Positions 54,080 to 64,000 are shown, counted from the stretch's first letter. The stretch is DNA of 64,000 bases from Ichthyophis bannanicus (GCA_033557465.1 JAWIIG010000038.1:434001-498000), one strand, 5' to 3'. Notes: a model not told the origin generated them from the letters alone. Numbers and translations are program-made.

Positions 54080-55500
54080 GAAAATTCAGAACTTGCAGCC
54101 TCTGGGTTCCTCTGAGTGCAGTCTCATGAGGGGCAAGCTGAGAGTGGAAACCCTCTTTGATTGCCTATGGCTAAGCATTCCTGGCCAAGGGAGCTCCCTG
54201 GAGATAGGGATCAGCTGGGATCTGTCCAAGATTAGGACTGTGACTTGGATTCAGATTCCTCGGTTCTGGGCTCTGATGTGGATGGAGAAGTACTCTCGCC
54301 TTCAGAGGATGTGAAGAGGCTGGTGTTATTTGTCTGTTCTGGAAGGAAGAGCTGACAGCATTGAATGCCAGTTCCTCCTTGAGCTTGGCGGATGCTCCAG
54401 GCAAAGAGCAGGAGCCAAAGGTGCATCCACTCCTGCAAGGGGTGTGGAAATTCACTACTGTCTTCCGATTCGCAGAGGTGATCAAGGACATGATCTGATT
54501 GGAGTGGGATTCCCCCAACTCCCCACCTAAGGGGGCTAAAGGTGTATAAAAAGATGTACTGTATGCTGTCCCAGAGAAGGAGTGTTTTGTATGGTTTGAT
54601 ATTCCCAAGGTGGATGCGCAGATCATGGCGGTTACCAGACAGACCACTATCCCTATGGAAGGTGGATTGACCTTAAAGAATTCTCTGGACTGTAAGATGT
54701 ATTTGTTGCTGAAGAACCAGTTCACCGCGGCGGTTGCTGTTCCTCAGTTGGCGTATGTGCAGGCCTGATGTCTCGAGTCCTGTTCCAATGGAATCGGTCT
54801 CTTCCGCTGGATGATACTACCCTTCTTTTGGATTCTGCAATGGCCTTCCTTTTTGATACCATGTACGACCTGGTACGTCTAGTGGCCAGGGATAGTGCCG
54901 TGTTGACAGTGAGATGGCGTTGGATTTGGCTCCGACACTGGACAGCAGACATAGCCCGGTTGGCCCAACTGGCCTTTAAAGGGAAGCTTATTTTTGGGGC
55001 TGATTTGGAGAAGCTGGTGAATGACCTGGGCGAGAGAAAATTTTACCACCTTCCAGAGGACAGGTCTAGGGGGCCTGTGAAGTGCAGGAGTCCCTTTTCC
55101 ATCAGCCTATGCCAGCTCCTTACGGGCGTGCTGGTTGGACTCCCAGGGGACTCGGAACTCTCATTGTTACTGACCTGGAAAGCCCTTCTTCTCCTCTGTT
55201 TCTGGGCTGGTTCTTGGTCCTTTCGTGGAGTGCATAGGCCCAGGGATGGCCCCCTCCAGAGAAGGACCCTTCCGGGCTGCGCAATGAATGTTTTGGAGGC
55301 TCATTCCCTGGTTCCTTTGGTTGGGGGCAGTCTTCCCTTCTTCTTTCAGGAATGGACCCAGGTCACCAAGGATCGCTGTGTGCTAGATACCAATCAGTAT
55401 GGCTGTGTCCTGAGATGCAAAGAGTCAATACTGGAAACTTTCATCATCTCCCCTTGTGGGTCTGCGAACAAAAGGGCTACTCTGCGAATCACCTTGGACA
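54080..55500 (+). pseudogene. DIRS family B-like gag remnant (element 5)
   Basis: The early part is fragmentary. From about 54768 the frame is open: TMYDLVRLVARDSAVLTVRW corresponds to element 4 QYDLIRSLAKNMASVVAARR. LAFKGKLIFGADLEKLVNDL corresponds to LPFKGKLLFGEDLDKLVKDL. The same frame then runs on past the gag homology toward RT. The zinc-binding N-terminus was not found. Confidence 0.65.
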
Positions 55501-55904
55501 AGTTGCTTCTTCTGAAGGCAGTGGTGCCCGTTCCCCCAGATGATCGGGCAAAGGCCGTTATTCCATCTATTTTGTGGTGCCAAAAAAGGATGGATCCTTC
55601 TGGCCCATTTTGGACCTCAAGGGTGTCAACGAGCACTTGCGCATCCTGCCCTTCCATATGAAAACTTTTCAATCCACGATTCAAGCGGTGCAATCCAACA
55701 GTCTTTTGACTTTCTCCTCTAGCAGGAAGACTCTGCCTACTCGAGTATCTGGCATATCTGGATTTGGCTGAGGCATATTTTCATATCCATATCTGGGAGG
55801 ATCAGCAGACATTATCTGCGTTTTGCTGTGCTTGGCTCTCACTTTCAGTTTTCCACTCTCCATTGCCCCAAGGACATTCTCCAAGGTCATCTTGCTGCTC
55901 CTTA
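55500..55904 (+). pseudogene. DIRS RT remnant, first part (element 5)
   Basis: Short pieces in alternating frames: VPVPPDDRAK near 55525, MVPKKDGSFWPILDLKGVNE near 55574-55633, and motif A as YLDLAEAYFHIHI near 55755-55795. It is cut at about 55905 by LINE insertions; the catalytic region continues near 58040. Confidence 0.7.
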
Positions 55905-56170
55905 TGCCTGAAACAGTCTCCATAAGTCTGTGAGGCAGGCTTCATCTCCGCCCCTTTTCAAGTCTATGCTGAAGGTTCACCTCTTTGAAGCTGCTTTTGA
56001 ATCCTGACCCCTTATTCCTTATATCTCCTCACCCTTTGCTTATCCCCTTATTCTTATCTTTTGTTTTATCTGTCTTAATTAGATTGTAAGCTCTAACGAG
56101 CAGGGACCATCTTTATATATGTCTGTACAGCACTGTATATGCCTTGTAGCACTTTATAAATGTTTAGTAG
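55905..56170 (+). mobile_element. L2-like LINE 3' end
   Basis: It encodes a short ORF2 end (MLKVHLFEAAF near 55970) followed by the 3' UTR TTAGATTGTAAGCTCTAACG, AGCAGGGACC and CTGTACAGCACTGTATATGC, with an AGTAGCAGTAGC tail. Confidence 0.7.
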
Positions 56171-56174
56171 CAGT

Positions 56175-57836
56175 AGCAATTCTTGAAAGACTTGTCTTTT
56201 CCCAGCTGGTTTCTCATCTTGATTCCACTCACGCCCTTCACCCCCGACAATCTGGTTTCCACCCCGGTCAAAGCACTGAAACTGTCCTCACAGCCCTGCT
56301 ATCCGAACTTCACCGCTCTCACGATCGCGGTGATATTTCTCTAGTGGTTTCCTTGGATCTGTCCTCTGCGTTTGACGTAGTCGATCACCGCACTCTTCTC
56401 TCTCGCTTGTCTGATTTCGGTATTCATGGTACTGTTCTTCGATGGTTCCACTCTTTTTTGTCCTGTCGCACTTTCTCAGTCCATTCTGGTTCCTCGGTTT
56501 CCCCCCCTGCCCCCGTCACCTGTGGTGTCCCCCAGGGCTCTATTCTCGCCCCTCTGCTTTTCAATGTTTTTCTGGCTCCTCTGGCTCTGCTAATACAACA
56601 ATCTACTCTCTCTTTTTATATCTATGCTGATGACATCCTTCTGGTTCACCATACTTCTCCCTCTGCCCCTGATCTTGCCCCACTTAACCTCTGTCTATCC
56701 TCTATCACTTCCTGTTTTGAGTCAAATTTCATGCATGCTAATCCCACTAAATCCGCTGCTCTCTGGGTCACCTTCGGTCGTCCACCCCCCTCGGTACTTC
56801 CTGTCATGGGTCCCCATTTTATCCCTTCCACCCCTACTCTCCGCTACCTAGGTGTGATCCTAGACTCATCCCTTTCTTTTCACGACCATATCTCTTCTGT
56901 TGTTCGCTCTTCCTTCTTCCACTTGCGCCGCATCAAGGCCGTTCGCTCTTACTTTTCATACTCCTCTATTGTCACTCTTGTTCTATCGCTGGTTATCTCG
57001 CGTCTCGATTACTGTAACGTTGTTTATGCCGGTCTTCCATCTCACCAACTCCACCGTCTTCAACTCGTTCAAAATGCTGCTGCCCGTCTTATCACTTCAT
57101 CCCCCCTTCGTTCCCATGTCTCTCCTTGTCTGCTTTCCTTACACTGGCTCCCAATCAAGTTCCGGTTTATGTTCAAACTACTCATCCTTGCTCACAAGGC
57201 CCTTTTCTCTGACTCTCCCCAGTATTTAGCTAATATTATTCATCTTCAGCCCTCTCCCCGTCTTCTCCGGTCTGCCCATGGAAATCGCCTCTTTCTCCCC
57301 TCACCCACTCAGGCCCGTCTTGAATCCACCCGACACTCTGCCTTCTTTTTTTTATGTCCCGCCCTTTGGAACTCTCTTCCCCTTCCTCTCCGTATTGAAC
57401 TGTCTTACACTCGTTTTAAGGCCCTTCTCAAGACCCACCTTTTCTGTCAAGCCTTCGACCTCCCCCCCCCCACTGATGATGCCTTCCCCCCTAGTTCCCT
57501 ATCTCACCCCCCTTCATTTTCCCCTGCTCTCCCCCACTGATGGTGTTTTGTCCCCTTAGTCCCGCCTCCCATCCCTCCTAAAATTGGCTCATGCTTCCCC
57601 CTCCTCCTCCCCACTTCCTTTTATTATTTTATTGTTTTTAACATTTTATTGTTTTACTGTTTTACTATTTTTTGCCTTCTCTCTATTCTTTGCTATTTCT
57701 CTTTCTGTTCTATTATTTTTTGGTGTTCTTTCCTTTCTCGGCAGCCGTCGCTTTTTTATGATTGTACACCGCCCTGATGCTTCGGCCTGGGCGGTTTATC
57801 AAGTGTTTTAATAAAGATAAAGATAAAGATAAAGTA
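56175..57836 (+). mobile_element. L2-group LINE, RT to 3' end
   Basis: A 5'-truncated copy starting inside RT. It ends in a (GATAAA)n tail at about 57815-57836, after a 3' UTR with CACCGCCCTGATGCTTCGGC and GGGCGGTTTATCAAG. The short-repeat tail is typical of the L2/CR1 groups. The RT frame is intact (next entry). It is inserted in DIRS element 5. Confidence 0.85.
56186..57540 (+). CDS. L2-group LINE ORF2, reverse transcriptase, 5'-truncated but open
   Basis: An open frame of about 450 codons from the insertion boundary to a TGA at 57538. In-frame sequence upstream to 56119 belongs to the neighbouring element. RT motifs in order: SGFHPGQSTETVLTALL, motif A SLDLSSAFDVVDHRTLLSRL, CGVPQGSILAPLLFNVFLAP, catalytic YADDILLVH near 56620, and LRYLGVILDSSLSF. 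The usual C-terminal block follows (DYCNVVYAGLPSHQ, LLSLHWLPIKFRFMFKLL, FFFLCPALWNSLPLPLRI). The endonuclease is missing because of 5' truncation, so it is not autonomous. The lack of any stop suggests recent insertion. Confidence 0.87.
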
Positions 57837-57837
57837 G

Positions 57838-57998
57838 TAGTGGCAAGCCAATTAACCCTCCATTGCCTCAGGTACACTTAGATTGTGAGCCCTGCGGGGA
57901 CAAGGGAATAAAAAGTACCTGTTAGCATATACATGTAAACCGCTCTGATGCATAAGTAAAGGGCGGTATATCAAATGCCTAAGCCATAACCATAACCA
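57838..57998 (+). mobile_element. SINE/LINE 3' tail fragment
   Basis: AATTAACCCTCCATTGCCTC (SINE core end), then GATTGTGAGCCCTGCGGGGA, a TGTAAACCGCTCTGATGCAT box, GGGCGGTATATC and a (CCATAA)n tail. Confidence 0.65.
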
Positions 57999-58029
57999 TA
58001 GTGGTGGCTATGACGCTATGACGCCAAGG

Positions 58030-58450
58030 GATTTGTTTGTAACTATATCTGGATGACTGCCTTATCCGGCCCATTCTCTTTAAGAGGCATCTCGGGTAGC
58101 GACCCGAGTGGTGTCCTTTTTGGAAAGTGTGGGTTGGATGATCAATCAGAGAAAGAGCCAGTTGAGGTCTTCCCAGTCCCTGGAGTTCTTTGGAGCACGT
58201 TCAGATACTCAAGTGGGCAGAGTCTTCCTGCCAGAGGAGAAAGTCAAAAGACTGTTGAATTGCCTGACACTGTTCTGTTTGCAGCAAGCTCCCAGAGTCC
58301 AGGATTATCTTCAGCTCCTCAGATTGATGACATTGACGATCGAGATGGTGCCTTGGGTGCGTGCACACATGCAGCCACTCCAGTGGTCCTTGTTGACTTG
58401 GTGGTCCCTTAGTTCTCAGAAGTTCAAGCTCAGGTTCCCACCCCCGATGA
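58030..58450 (+). pseudogene. DIRS RT remnant, second part (element 5)
   Basis: It resumes RT after the LINE cluster. YLDDCLIRPI is readable near 58043 (catalytic YLDD). WMINQRKSQLRSSQSLEFFG follows, then TLTIEMVPWVRAHMQPLQW near 58325-58390, parallel to element 4 IEVVPWARAHMRPLQR. It has one or more frameshifts and ends at an antisense LINE tail. Confidence 0.75.
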
Positions 58451-58830
58451 TTTATTTATTTATTTTATTTATTTAGTAAACACTTGTATACCGCTGCTTC
58501 CTACGATCAGCAGCGGTTTACTTTACAGAATCATAATGTATTGTACAGTACATTGAGATTTTCAGTTTTACATTTTGATTAGTCAATGATTACGTAACAC
58601 GGGATACGATACACGGGATACGATACACATTTGGTTATAGCACACAGATCAGGGTATACATTTGATTTCAATAGATTGGGGGGGGCCCCATATATACAAT
58701 TTGTACAGAATTAATTGCCAAGGTGTACAGGCTATAGCATGACTATATGCTATTAGGTTATATGATGGTTATATGATGGACTATATGCTATTAGGTTATA
58801 TGATGGTAAAGGACAGCCTGTGGTGGTGGT
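58450..58830 (-). mobile_element. LINE 3' tail (antisense) with local tandem duplications
   Basis: (TTTA)n at 58450-58475, then GTATACCGCTGCTTCCTACG and AGCAGCGGTTTACTTT. Two local duplications lie inside: CGGGATACGATACAC near 58610-58640 and a unit of about 35 bp with GCTATTAGGTTATATGATGG near 58748-58806. Confidence 0.7.
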
Positions 58831-58849
58831 GGTAGCCCCGTCATCTGAG

Positions 58850-59780
58850 GAAGGGTGTGCCATTGATTACTTGTGGATCCCTCTGGCGACGGATGCCAGT
58901 CTCTCAGGCTTGGGAGCCCATTGCAAAGACTGAACGGTCGAGGGCCATTGGAACCGCAGGGAGCCATTGTCCATCAACCACCTTGAGGCAAGGGCCATCA
59001 GGTTGGCTGTTCTGTGTTTCTGGCCTCTGGTCGAAGGCTGGGTAGTTCAGGTATTTTCAGACAATGCCATGGCATTTACATATTGCAGATACAATTTGTA
59101 AATAATTTGAAACACTTGTACATAGTTACCCCCAGTTGAAACCCAAGTTCAATTATCCAGTTTATTGTAAGTGCCTTATTGGCACAATACCGTTGTATGT
59201 AAACTGCGCTGATTTTTAAGAGTGCGGTATATAAGAACAATAAAATAAATAAATAAAATGTCAATCGACAAGGCAGCACAAGGAGTGCCGAGTAGCTCTG
59301 GAGATGGCTTTCCTGTTTGCCTGGGTGGAGAAAAACCTCCTAGTCAGCTCAGCACATTGCTGTGGTAGACAGCGTGGAAGTGGACTTTCTCAGCCAGCAC
59401 TTTTTGAATCCAGGAGAGTGGGAGTTGAGTCAGGAAGCATTTCAGTTGATTCTGCACCACTGGGGTCACCCTGAGATGGATCTGATGGCAACCCGCTCCA
59501 CTGCCAAAGTGTGCTGCTTCTTCAGTCACCGCATGGAGATGGGATTCGAGGGCACTGATGCCCTTGCCCAGCCTTGACCAAGTCAACTCCTGCTGTATAT
59601 GTTTCCTCCGTGGCACCTGTTGGGGTATGTGATTTGGCATATAGCGTGCCACCCAAGAAGGATTATTCTGGTGGCGCGGATTGGCCAAGGAGAGTGTGGT
59701 TTGGAAATCTAATGAGGCTCCGGCTTGTACCACCTCTTCATTTGCCTCCATCTCGGGGCCTATTGCATCATGGATGATCA
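58850..59780 (+). pseudogene. DIRS RNase H remnant (element 5), split by a LINE tail
   Basis: LATDASLSGLGAHCKD near 58880-58925 is the first Asp motif; FSDNAMAF near 59055 carries the DN motif. A LINE 3' tail (59087-59262, ending (AAATA)n) follows. After it FLNPGEWELSQEAFQLILHH and PEMDLMATRSTAKVCCFFS are parallel to element 4 and reach the LAYGLALERRQL start of the recombinase. Confidence 0.7.
59087..59262 (+). mobile_element. LINE 3' tail (sense)
   Basis: It reads GCACAATACCGTTGTATGTA, CTGCGCTGATTTTTAAGAGT, GCGGTATATAAGAAC and an AATAAATAAATAAA tail. Confidence 0.75.
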
Positions 59781-61228
59781 TCCTGGAAGACCTGGCTTCC
59801 TTCTCGCTTATGGCTTGGCTCTTGAAAGGAGACAGCTATCACGTAAGGACTGTTCTCTAGTGGTGGTCTCCACTCTGCTCAGGGCCCGAAGGAGGTCTAC
59901 CAATGTGGCATACGTGTGGGTCTGATTCCTCTTTGAGCAATGGTGTGGCGCATGGCAGCTGATTCCTGATGCAGCCCAAGTGCCATCTCTGCTTTCCTTT
60001 CTGCAGGAGAAGGGTCTTTCTCTTAGCTCCCTGAAGGTTCAGGTGGTAGCTTTGGCCTGTTTCAGAGGTTCGGTGGCTGGTAGGTCACTAGTCTTACAGC
60101 TGGATGTTTCATGCTTTCATCAGGGGGTTTGGTGTTTGTGTCCTCCCTGCCAAGCTGTGATCTTTTCCTGGGATCTCTGTATGGTACTCAGGGCCCTGAT
60201 GTTGGAACCCTTTGAGCCGTTGAAGTGCACTACTCTGAAGGATTTGATGCTCAGGATGGTGGTCTTGGTCGTGATTTGTTCCGCAAGGCAGATTTCCGAG
60301 CTGCCGGCTCTGTCTTGCTGAGATCCTTAACTGTCTTTTTCAAAGGAGGGCATTTCTGTTTGTCCTGTACCGTCCTTCTTGCCTAAGGTGATTTCTCCCT
60401 TTCAGGTGGACTAGGTGGTTTGCCTGCCCTCCTTCTCTAAGGAGCAGTGTTGGAGGAAGGATAAGGCTCTTAGCCTTGTTAATGTCCAGCGGGTGCTTCT
60501 CTGATACTTGGAGGTTATTTATTTTATTTATATGCACTTGTATACCGCCTTTCCTAAATCAAGGCGGTTTACAATGAACTCAAGAACTGCATTACAACAT
60601 ACATGCATTACATACAGTAGAACTTTGAAACAGGATGCTCCCAATGCTCCATAGTAGTAACAACACATGGTAATATTAGTATAGTATTTAACAAAGAATT
60701 TCAAACTATTTACATGAGGAATTTGTGAGTGAGCATGGAGTGTTCTGAGCTAAATATTGGCCTTAGGTTTAATTAGGTTACTTATTCTTTCTACATTAAA
60801 CTGTTGCCCTGTGTGTCTTGTTTCAGGTGATGTATTGAGTGACATTGAGTTTATTTGAAAACTGAGGGGAGTTATGTCTGACTTGTTTTAAATAACTGAT
60901 TCTCCAAAATGCTCTCTGAACAGAAAGATGAATGCCTTTCGTAAGTCTGACCATCTTTTTGTGTTTTCTGGCTCATGCAAGGGCTAAGTCTACATTGGGG
61001 TGCTGGATTAATGATGCCATTGCCTCAACATGTCTGTTGTGGAACTGGCCAGTTCCAGAGGTTTTGCATGCCCATTGTACCCAAGTGCAAATATCCTCCT
61101 GGACGGAGCGGAGCTCGGTAGCCCCTGCAGACATTTGTTGGTAGGCAACGTGGGCATAACTTTCCACTTTTGTCAAGCCTTAATGCTTGGATGTCTATGC
61201 TTGGGCAGACACAGCCTTTGGCTCAAGG
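59780..61228 (+). pseudogene. DIRS tyrosine recombinase remnant (element 5)
   Basis: LAYGLALERRQLSRKDCSLV starts the domain near 59806. LSLSSLKVQVVALACFRGSV and FSWDLCMVLRALMLEPFEPL lead to CSARQISELPALS near 60280, where the expected Arg-Arg reads Arg-Gln. The domain is interrupted by an antisense LINE tail (60517-60925). It resumes with FRKSDHLFVF near 60937 and the HCTQVQ region near 61075, where element 4 has HSTRAQ, so the catalytic Arg is lost. It is cut by CR1 near 61230. Confidence 0.75.
60517..60925 (-). mobile_element. LINE 3' tail (antisense) in the recombinase
   Basis: TTATTTATTTTATTTATATG, then GTATACCGCCTTTCCTAAAT and CAAGGCGGTTTACAATGAAC: the antisense 3' UTR box shared by many copies here. 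The far end is ill-defined. Confidence 0.65.
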
Positions 61229-61648
61229 GTCCAATTCTTTTTATCATCTTTGTTAGTGATGTTGCGGAAGGGTTGTCGGGTAAGGTTTGCCTGTTTGTGA
61301 ATGATACCAAAATCTGCAATAGAGTAGACACGCAGGAAGGAGTAGATAACATGCGGAGGGATCTAGTTAAGCTTGAGGAATGGTGAGGAATTTCGCAGCT
61401 GAGATTTAATGCTAAAAAATGCAGGGTCATCCACTTGGGCTGCAAAAATCCAAGGGAGTGCTACAGTGTAGGGGGTGAACTACTTCTGTCCATTAAAAAA
61501 AGAGCGGGACCTTAGGGTGATTGATTCTGATGATCTTAAAGTAGCTAAACAGATAGAAAAGGTGACAGCGAAAGTTGGAAGGATGCTTGGGTGCATATGG
61601 AGAGGAATGGCCAGCAGAAAAATGGAGGTGATAGTGCCTCTGTATGGA

Positions 61649-61875
61649 GTGGAGGAGTAGCCTAGTGGTTAGAACACTGGCTTGGTAACCAAGCAACCAG
61701 GGTTCAATTCCCACTAGCACTCCTCGTGGCCTTGGGCAAGTCACTTAACCCTCCATTGCCTCGGAAGAAAGGCCTGGCAATCTACTTCCAGTGACAATGC
61801 CAAGAAAACCCAGGAGCTTCTGGGTCGCCATGAGTCAGGACTGACTCGAAGGCACACACAAAAAAAAAAAAGTGC
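61649..61875 (+). mobile_element. Complete tRNA-headed SINE with poly(A)
   Basis: Head GGAGTAGCCTAGTGGTTAGA and GGTTCAATTCCC give pol III A- and B-box-like sequences. The core is CCTTGGGCAAGTCACTTAAC, and the tail region GGTCGCCATGAGTCAGGACT is followed by A12. The flanks repeat AGTGCCTCTGTAT-like sequence (GTGCCTCTGTATGG before, GTGCCTCTGTATAG after), a target duplication of about 12 bp. It is the best copy of this SINE in the window. Confidence 0.88.
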
Positions 61876-62269
61876 CTCTGTATAGGTCTCTGGTGTGACC
61901 TCATTTGGAGCATTGTGTGCAATTCTGGAGGCCACACCTTCAAAAAGATATAAATAGGATGGAGTCAGTGCAGAAGGTGGCTACTAAAATCATTAGTGTC
62001 TTCATTATAAGGCATATGAGGACAGACTTCAAGATCTTAATATGTATACATTAGAGGAAAGGCGGGTTATTATTATAGAGGCGTTTAAATACCTCCGTGG
62101 CATAAATGCACAAGAGAAGAGCCTCTTTGGATTGAAAGCAAGCTCCACTATGAGGGTACATAGGATGAGGGTGAAAGGGAACAGACTCAGGAGTAATATG
62201 CGGAAATATTTCTTTATGGAAAGAGTGATAGATGCGTGGAATAGCTCCCAGTGGAGGTAGTAGAGACGA

Positions 62270-62415
62270 GGACAGTTGTTGTTGTTAAGTGCTGTTGAGT
62301 CGGTGTCGACTCATGGCGACCCTCTGGGTAGTTGTCCTAAATTGTGTTCGGTCTTCAGTCAGGCAGCTCATTGTTGACAGACTGGTACCTGTAGCTGCTG
62401 TTATTGTAACGAGGA
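62270..62415 (-). repeat. Short repeat with SINE-like 3' end, inverted
   Basis: GTTGTTGTTGTTAAGTGCTG begins it, followed by TGAGTCGGTGTCGACTCATG and GCGACC, the inverse of the SINE tail GGTCGCCATGAGTCAGGACT. The surrounding CR1 text (GAGACGAGGACAG, GTAACGAGGACAG) is duplicated at its flanks. Confidence 0.65.
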
Positions 62416-62611
62416 CAGTATCTGAATTAAAAAAAGTATGGGACCAACACAGAAGATCTCTAAAGGAAAAAGGGGACTATTGTAGTTGATATGGAAGAAC
62501 AGACTAGATAGGCTATGTGGTCTTTTTTTGCCATCATGTTTCTTTGGTTCTTTGTTTTGCAAGCTGCTGCATCTTCTTTCCGTCCAGTGGAGGCATAGCT
62601 TTGGTACATCC

Positions 62612-63021
62612 CACTTCTTTGGACTGGTCTAGCAGGATGATATGGAAGGTGACATTTTACTTACCAGGTAATGTCCTTTCCTTGAATCCTGCTAGACTAG
62701 TCCATGGCCCCCCCTAGAACGGTGTTTGCTTTGTACTTCTGTGGCAGTACCCTTGGGTCCACAGTTATTTTTATATTTGATTTTGCAGGTCCATTTTCTA
62801 CTGACAATCTTCTGTTTATGCTTTCCCGCACATAGTTCTCTACTGTTTGATTTCTCGTTGTTGCCCATGTTGAGGTTGCCCAAGTTGAGGCTTGCCATGT
62901 TCTCCCATATGCTTTGTAATGGATACTGAAGAGTTCTCTGTTGGCTGAGGTGAATAGAGGCATGGGAGTGATGTCATTGAAATCTGGGCTTTTCTTTGCT
63001 TCTTTGTCTCCACCAATCTAC
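62612..63021. repeat. Internal complementary region and right ITR of DIRS element 5
   Basis: TGGTCTAGCAGGATGATATG (inverse of the left terminus near 50680) meets TTACCAGGTAATGTCC, then AATCCTGCTAGACTAGTCCA. The right repeat at 62950-63021 mirrors 50692-50770. The outer extension predicted by the internal region is absent. Confidence 0.75.
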
Positions 63022-63054
63022 TGATAGGAGAACACAACCCACTTGTCTGAATTG

Positions 63055-63190
63055 GTCTTGAACCCAAGAGATCAGGATTCGATTCCCACTGGCACTCCTT
63101 GTGACCTTGGCAAGTCACTCTACCCTCCATTACCTCAGAAGAAAGGGTTACCAGGAGTCAGAATTGACTTGATGGCACTTAAAAAAATAA
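63055..63190 (+). mobile_element. Truncated tRNA-headed SINE
   Basis: AAGAGATCAGGATTCGATTC (B-box), GACCTTGGCAAGTCACTCTA (core) and GGAGTCAGAATTGACTTGAT, then an A-rich end. The A-box half is missing. Confidence 0.75.
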
Positions 63191-63195
63191 AATAA

Positions 63196-64000
63196 ATATA
63201 TATATATATAATTTATTTATTTATATGTGTGTGGGTGTGTGGGTGTGTGGTTGTATCTGTGCTGTGCATGTGTTGCATCTGTGATGGAGTAGCTGAGGGT
63301 AGTGGGGCATTTATGGATGATGATGTTTTGGGGGTTGGTGACAGCTGTGGGAAGGTGGTTTGTGAGTAGTTTGCTGGATGGTCGTACAGTTACAGTAGGG
63401 AATTTTTTGGGGTGGGGCATTTTACAGAGTGATGTGACAGTTGTGGGAGGAATAATTTGTGGGGGTGGAGAAATTGTGGGGTGATTAGCTTTTGGGAGTG
63501 GAAGCATTTTGCAGGGCATAGGGCATATGCAGGGGCATTTGGTGAGGTGGTGGGGCAATTGCTGGATGCCATCTTTGGGGGTGGGGCATTTTATGAGCTA
63601 GTGGAGCAGTTTGAGGCATGGTATGGTAGTTGCAAGGGGGATATTTTTTGGGGGGCAATTGTGCAATGTTTGAGGGTGGTGCAGTTGCAGGAGGGGTAAG
63701 GCAGCTGTGAGAGGAGATGTTTAGGGGGCAATAGATTGCAACGTGTTGGGATGGTTATGTGAGGTTGTTTATTGGGGTGGAACAGTTTTTAGTATGGTGG
63801 GCCAGTTTTGGGGCTGGGGCATTTTGTAGGGGGGGGGGGTGGAGCACATATGGGAAACTAGTTTTTGGATAGGGACAGTTAGTACGGCAGACCAGTTCTG
63901 GGGATGTAATTTTTGGAGGTGGGGCAGTTTGCAGTATGGTGAGGCAATTGGAGTATTTTCTTTGTGGTAACAGTATTTGGTGGATTGGTAGAGTAGTTGC
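63196..64000. repeat. Microsatellite and G/T-rich degenerate tandem DNA
   Basis: (TA)n and (ATTT)n at 63196-63225, then GTGTGGGTGTGTGG, then loosely repeated units such as GGTGGGGCATTTTG and GGTGGGGCAGTTTGCAGTAT to the window end. Open frames on both strands are low-complexity artefacts. Confidence 0.65.

Larger units (their letters stand above)
61230..62548 (+). mobile_element. CR1-like LINE (sense), split by a SINE and another repeat
   Basis: ILFIIFVSDVAEGLSGKVCL near 61230-61290, then FVNDTKICNRVDTQEGV (the family has ADD/GDD; this copy reads VND), GCKNPRECYSVG-like sequence near 61440, EERRVIIIEAFKYLRGINAQ near 62055 and RLRSNMRKYFFMERVIDAWN near 62190. The 3' end is near 62548. The SINE at 61649-61875 and a repeat at 62270-62415 interrupt it. 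Confidence 0.8.
50670..63021 (+). mobile_element. DIRS element 5 (family B-like), heavily interrupted
   Basis: The left inverted repeat (50675-50775) is mirrored at 62950-63021 (CATGGGAGTGATGTCATTGA against TCAATGACATCACTCCCATG). Gag is at about 54080-55500 and RT at 55500-55900 plus 58030-58450. RNase H is at 58850-59085 plus 59263-59780, and the recombinase at 59780-61228 with an insertion. An internal complementary region lies near 62612-62705. At least six later elements sit inside it. The right terminal extension is missing, so the right end is truncated. Confidence 0.78.

Noticed and set aside
61649..61740. Possible tRNA gene (A- and B-box-like sequences)
   Set aside because: It is the head of a SINE: no cloverleaf with paired acceptor stem, continues into the MIR-like core and poly(A). 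The same applies at 24360-24440, 48119-48200 and 53400-53485.
63230..64000. Possible CRISPR or regular satellite array
   Set aside because: Units are degenerate, unspaced and variable in length, in a vertebrate genome.
34448..64000. Next SSBP exon (the Ala-Pro-rich segment after the FHDY motif)
   Set aside because: I looked on the + strand for an SAAAAPSPV-like frame with splice sites and found none; it is presumably beyond the window.

Overview
The window looks like intronic DNA of a large-genomed vertebrate, most likely an amphibian and plausibly a caecilian. It is dominated by DIRS-type tyrosine-recombinase retrotransposons. It also holds CR1-like and L2-like LINEs, an L1/Tx1-group LINE, hAT and pogo/Tigger DNA transposons, and tRNA-headed SINEs with a MIR-like core. 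The organism call is inference from this repeat spectrum; no search was run. The only host coding sequence I can support is one 85-bp exon (34363-34447, + strand) with a perfect AG acceptor and GTAAGT donor. It encodes a segment of the single-stranded-DNA-binding protein (SSBP) family, best matching SSBP2. The window would then be the two introns flanking that exon.

Layout. 1-22 kb is a nest. A pogo/Tigger transposon was hit by DIRS element 1 (1-7277, itself split by a 2-kb hAT element) and by an antisense L2-like LINE (8217-21690). That LINE was split by DIRS element 2 (8803-20078), which was split in turn by a full-length L1/Tx1-group LINE (12399-18589) with a 16-bp target duplication. 23-30 kb holds a sense CR1 copy broken by an ORF1-only L1-like insertion and an antisense CR1 end, then a hAT/ZBED-type transposase remnant split by another antisense CR1. 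30.3-33.6 kb is DIRS element 3, a compact deletion derivative. Its gag N-terminus is fused in frame to the tyrosine recombinase, and a 194-bp palindromic MITE interrupts it. The SSBP exon follows. 35-41.2 kb is DIRS element 4 (antisense, a second family), which has complete inverted repeats, an internal complementary region and a 596-codon recombinase frame. 41-50.6 kb is intron with scattered LINE, SINE and foldback repeats. 50.7-63.0 kb is an old sense-strand DIRS element 5, broken by another DIRS fragment, several LINE ends, a CR1 and SINEs. The last kilobase is G/T-rich degenerate tandem DNA.

How the parts work. Each DIRS copy carries gag, reverse transcriptase/RNase H (RT/RH) and a tyrosine recombinase. 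Its termini are inverted repeats, and an internal complementary region (ICR) spells out the joined left and right ends, the expected template for a circular DNA intermediate. The recombinase frame overlaps the RT/RH frame over a long stretch in elements 1, 3 and 4. All LINE and transposon genes except parts of elements 3 and 4 are visibly broken. No rRNA, functional tRNA gene, CRISPR array or bacterial-type operon is present.
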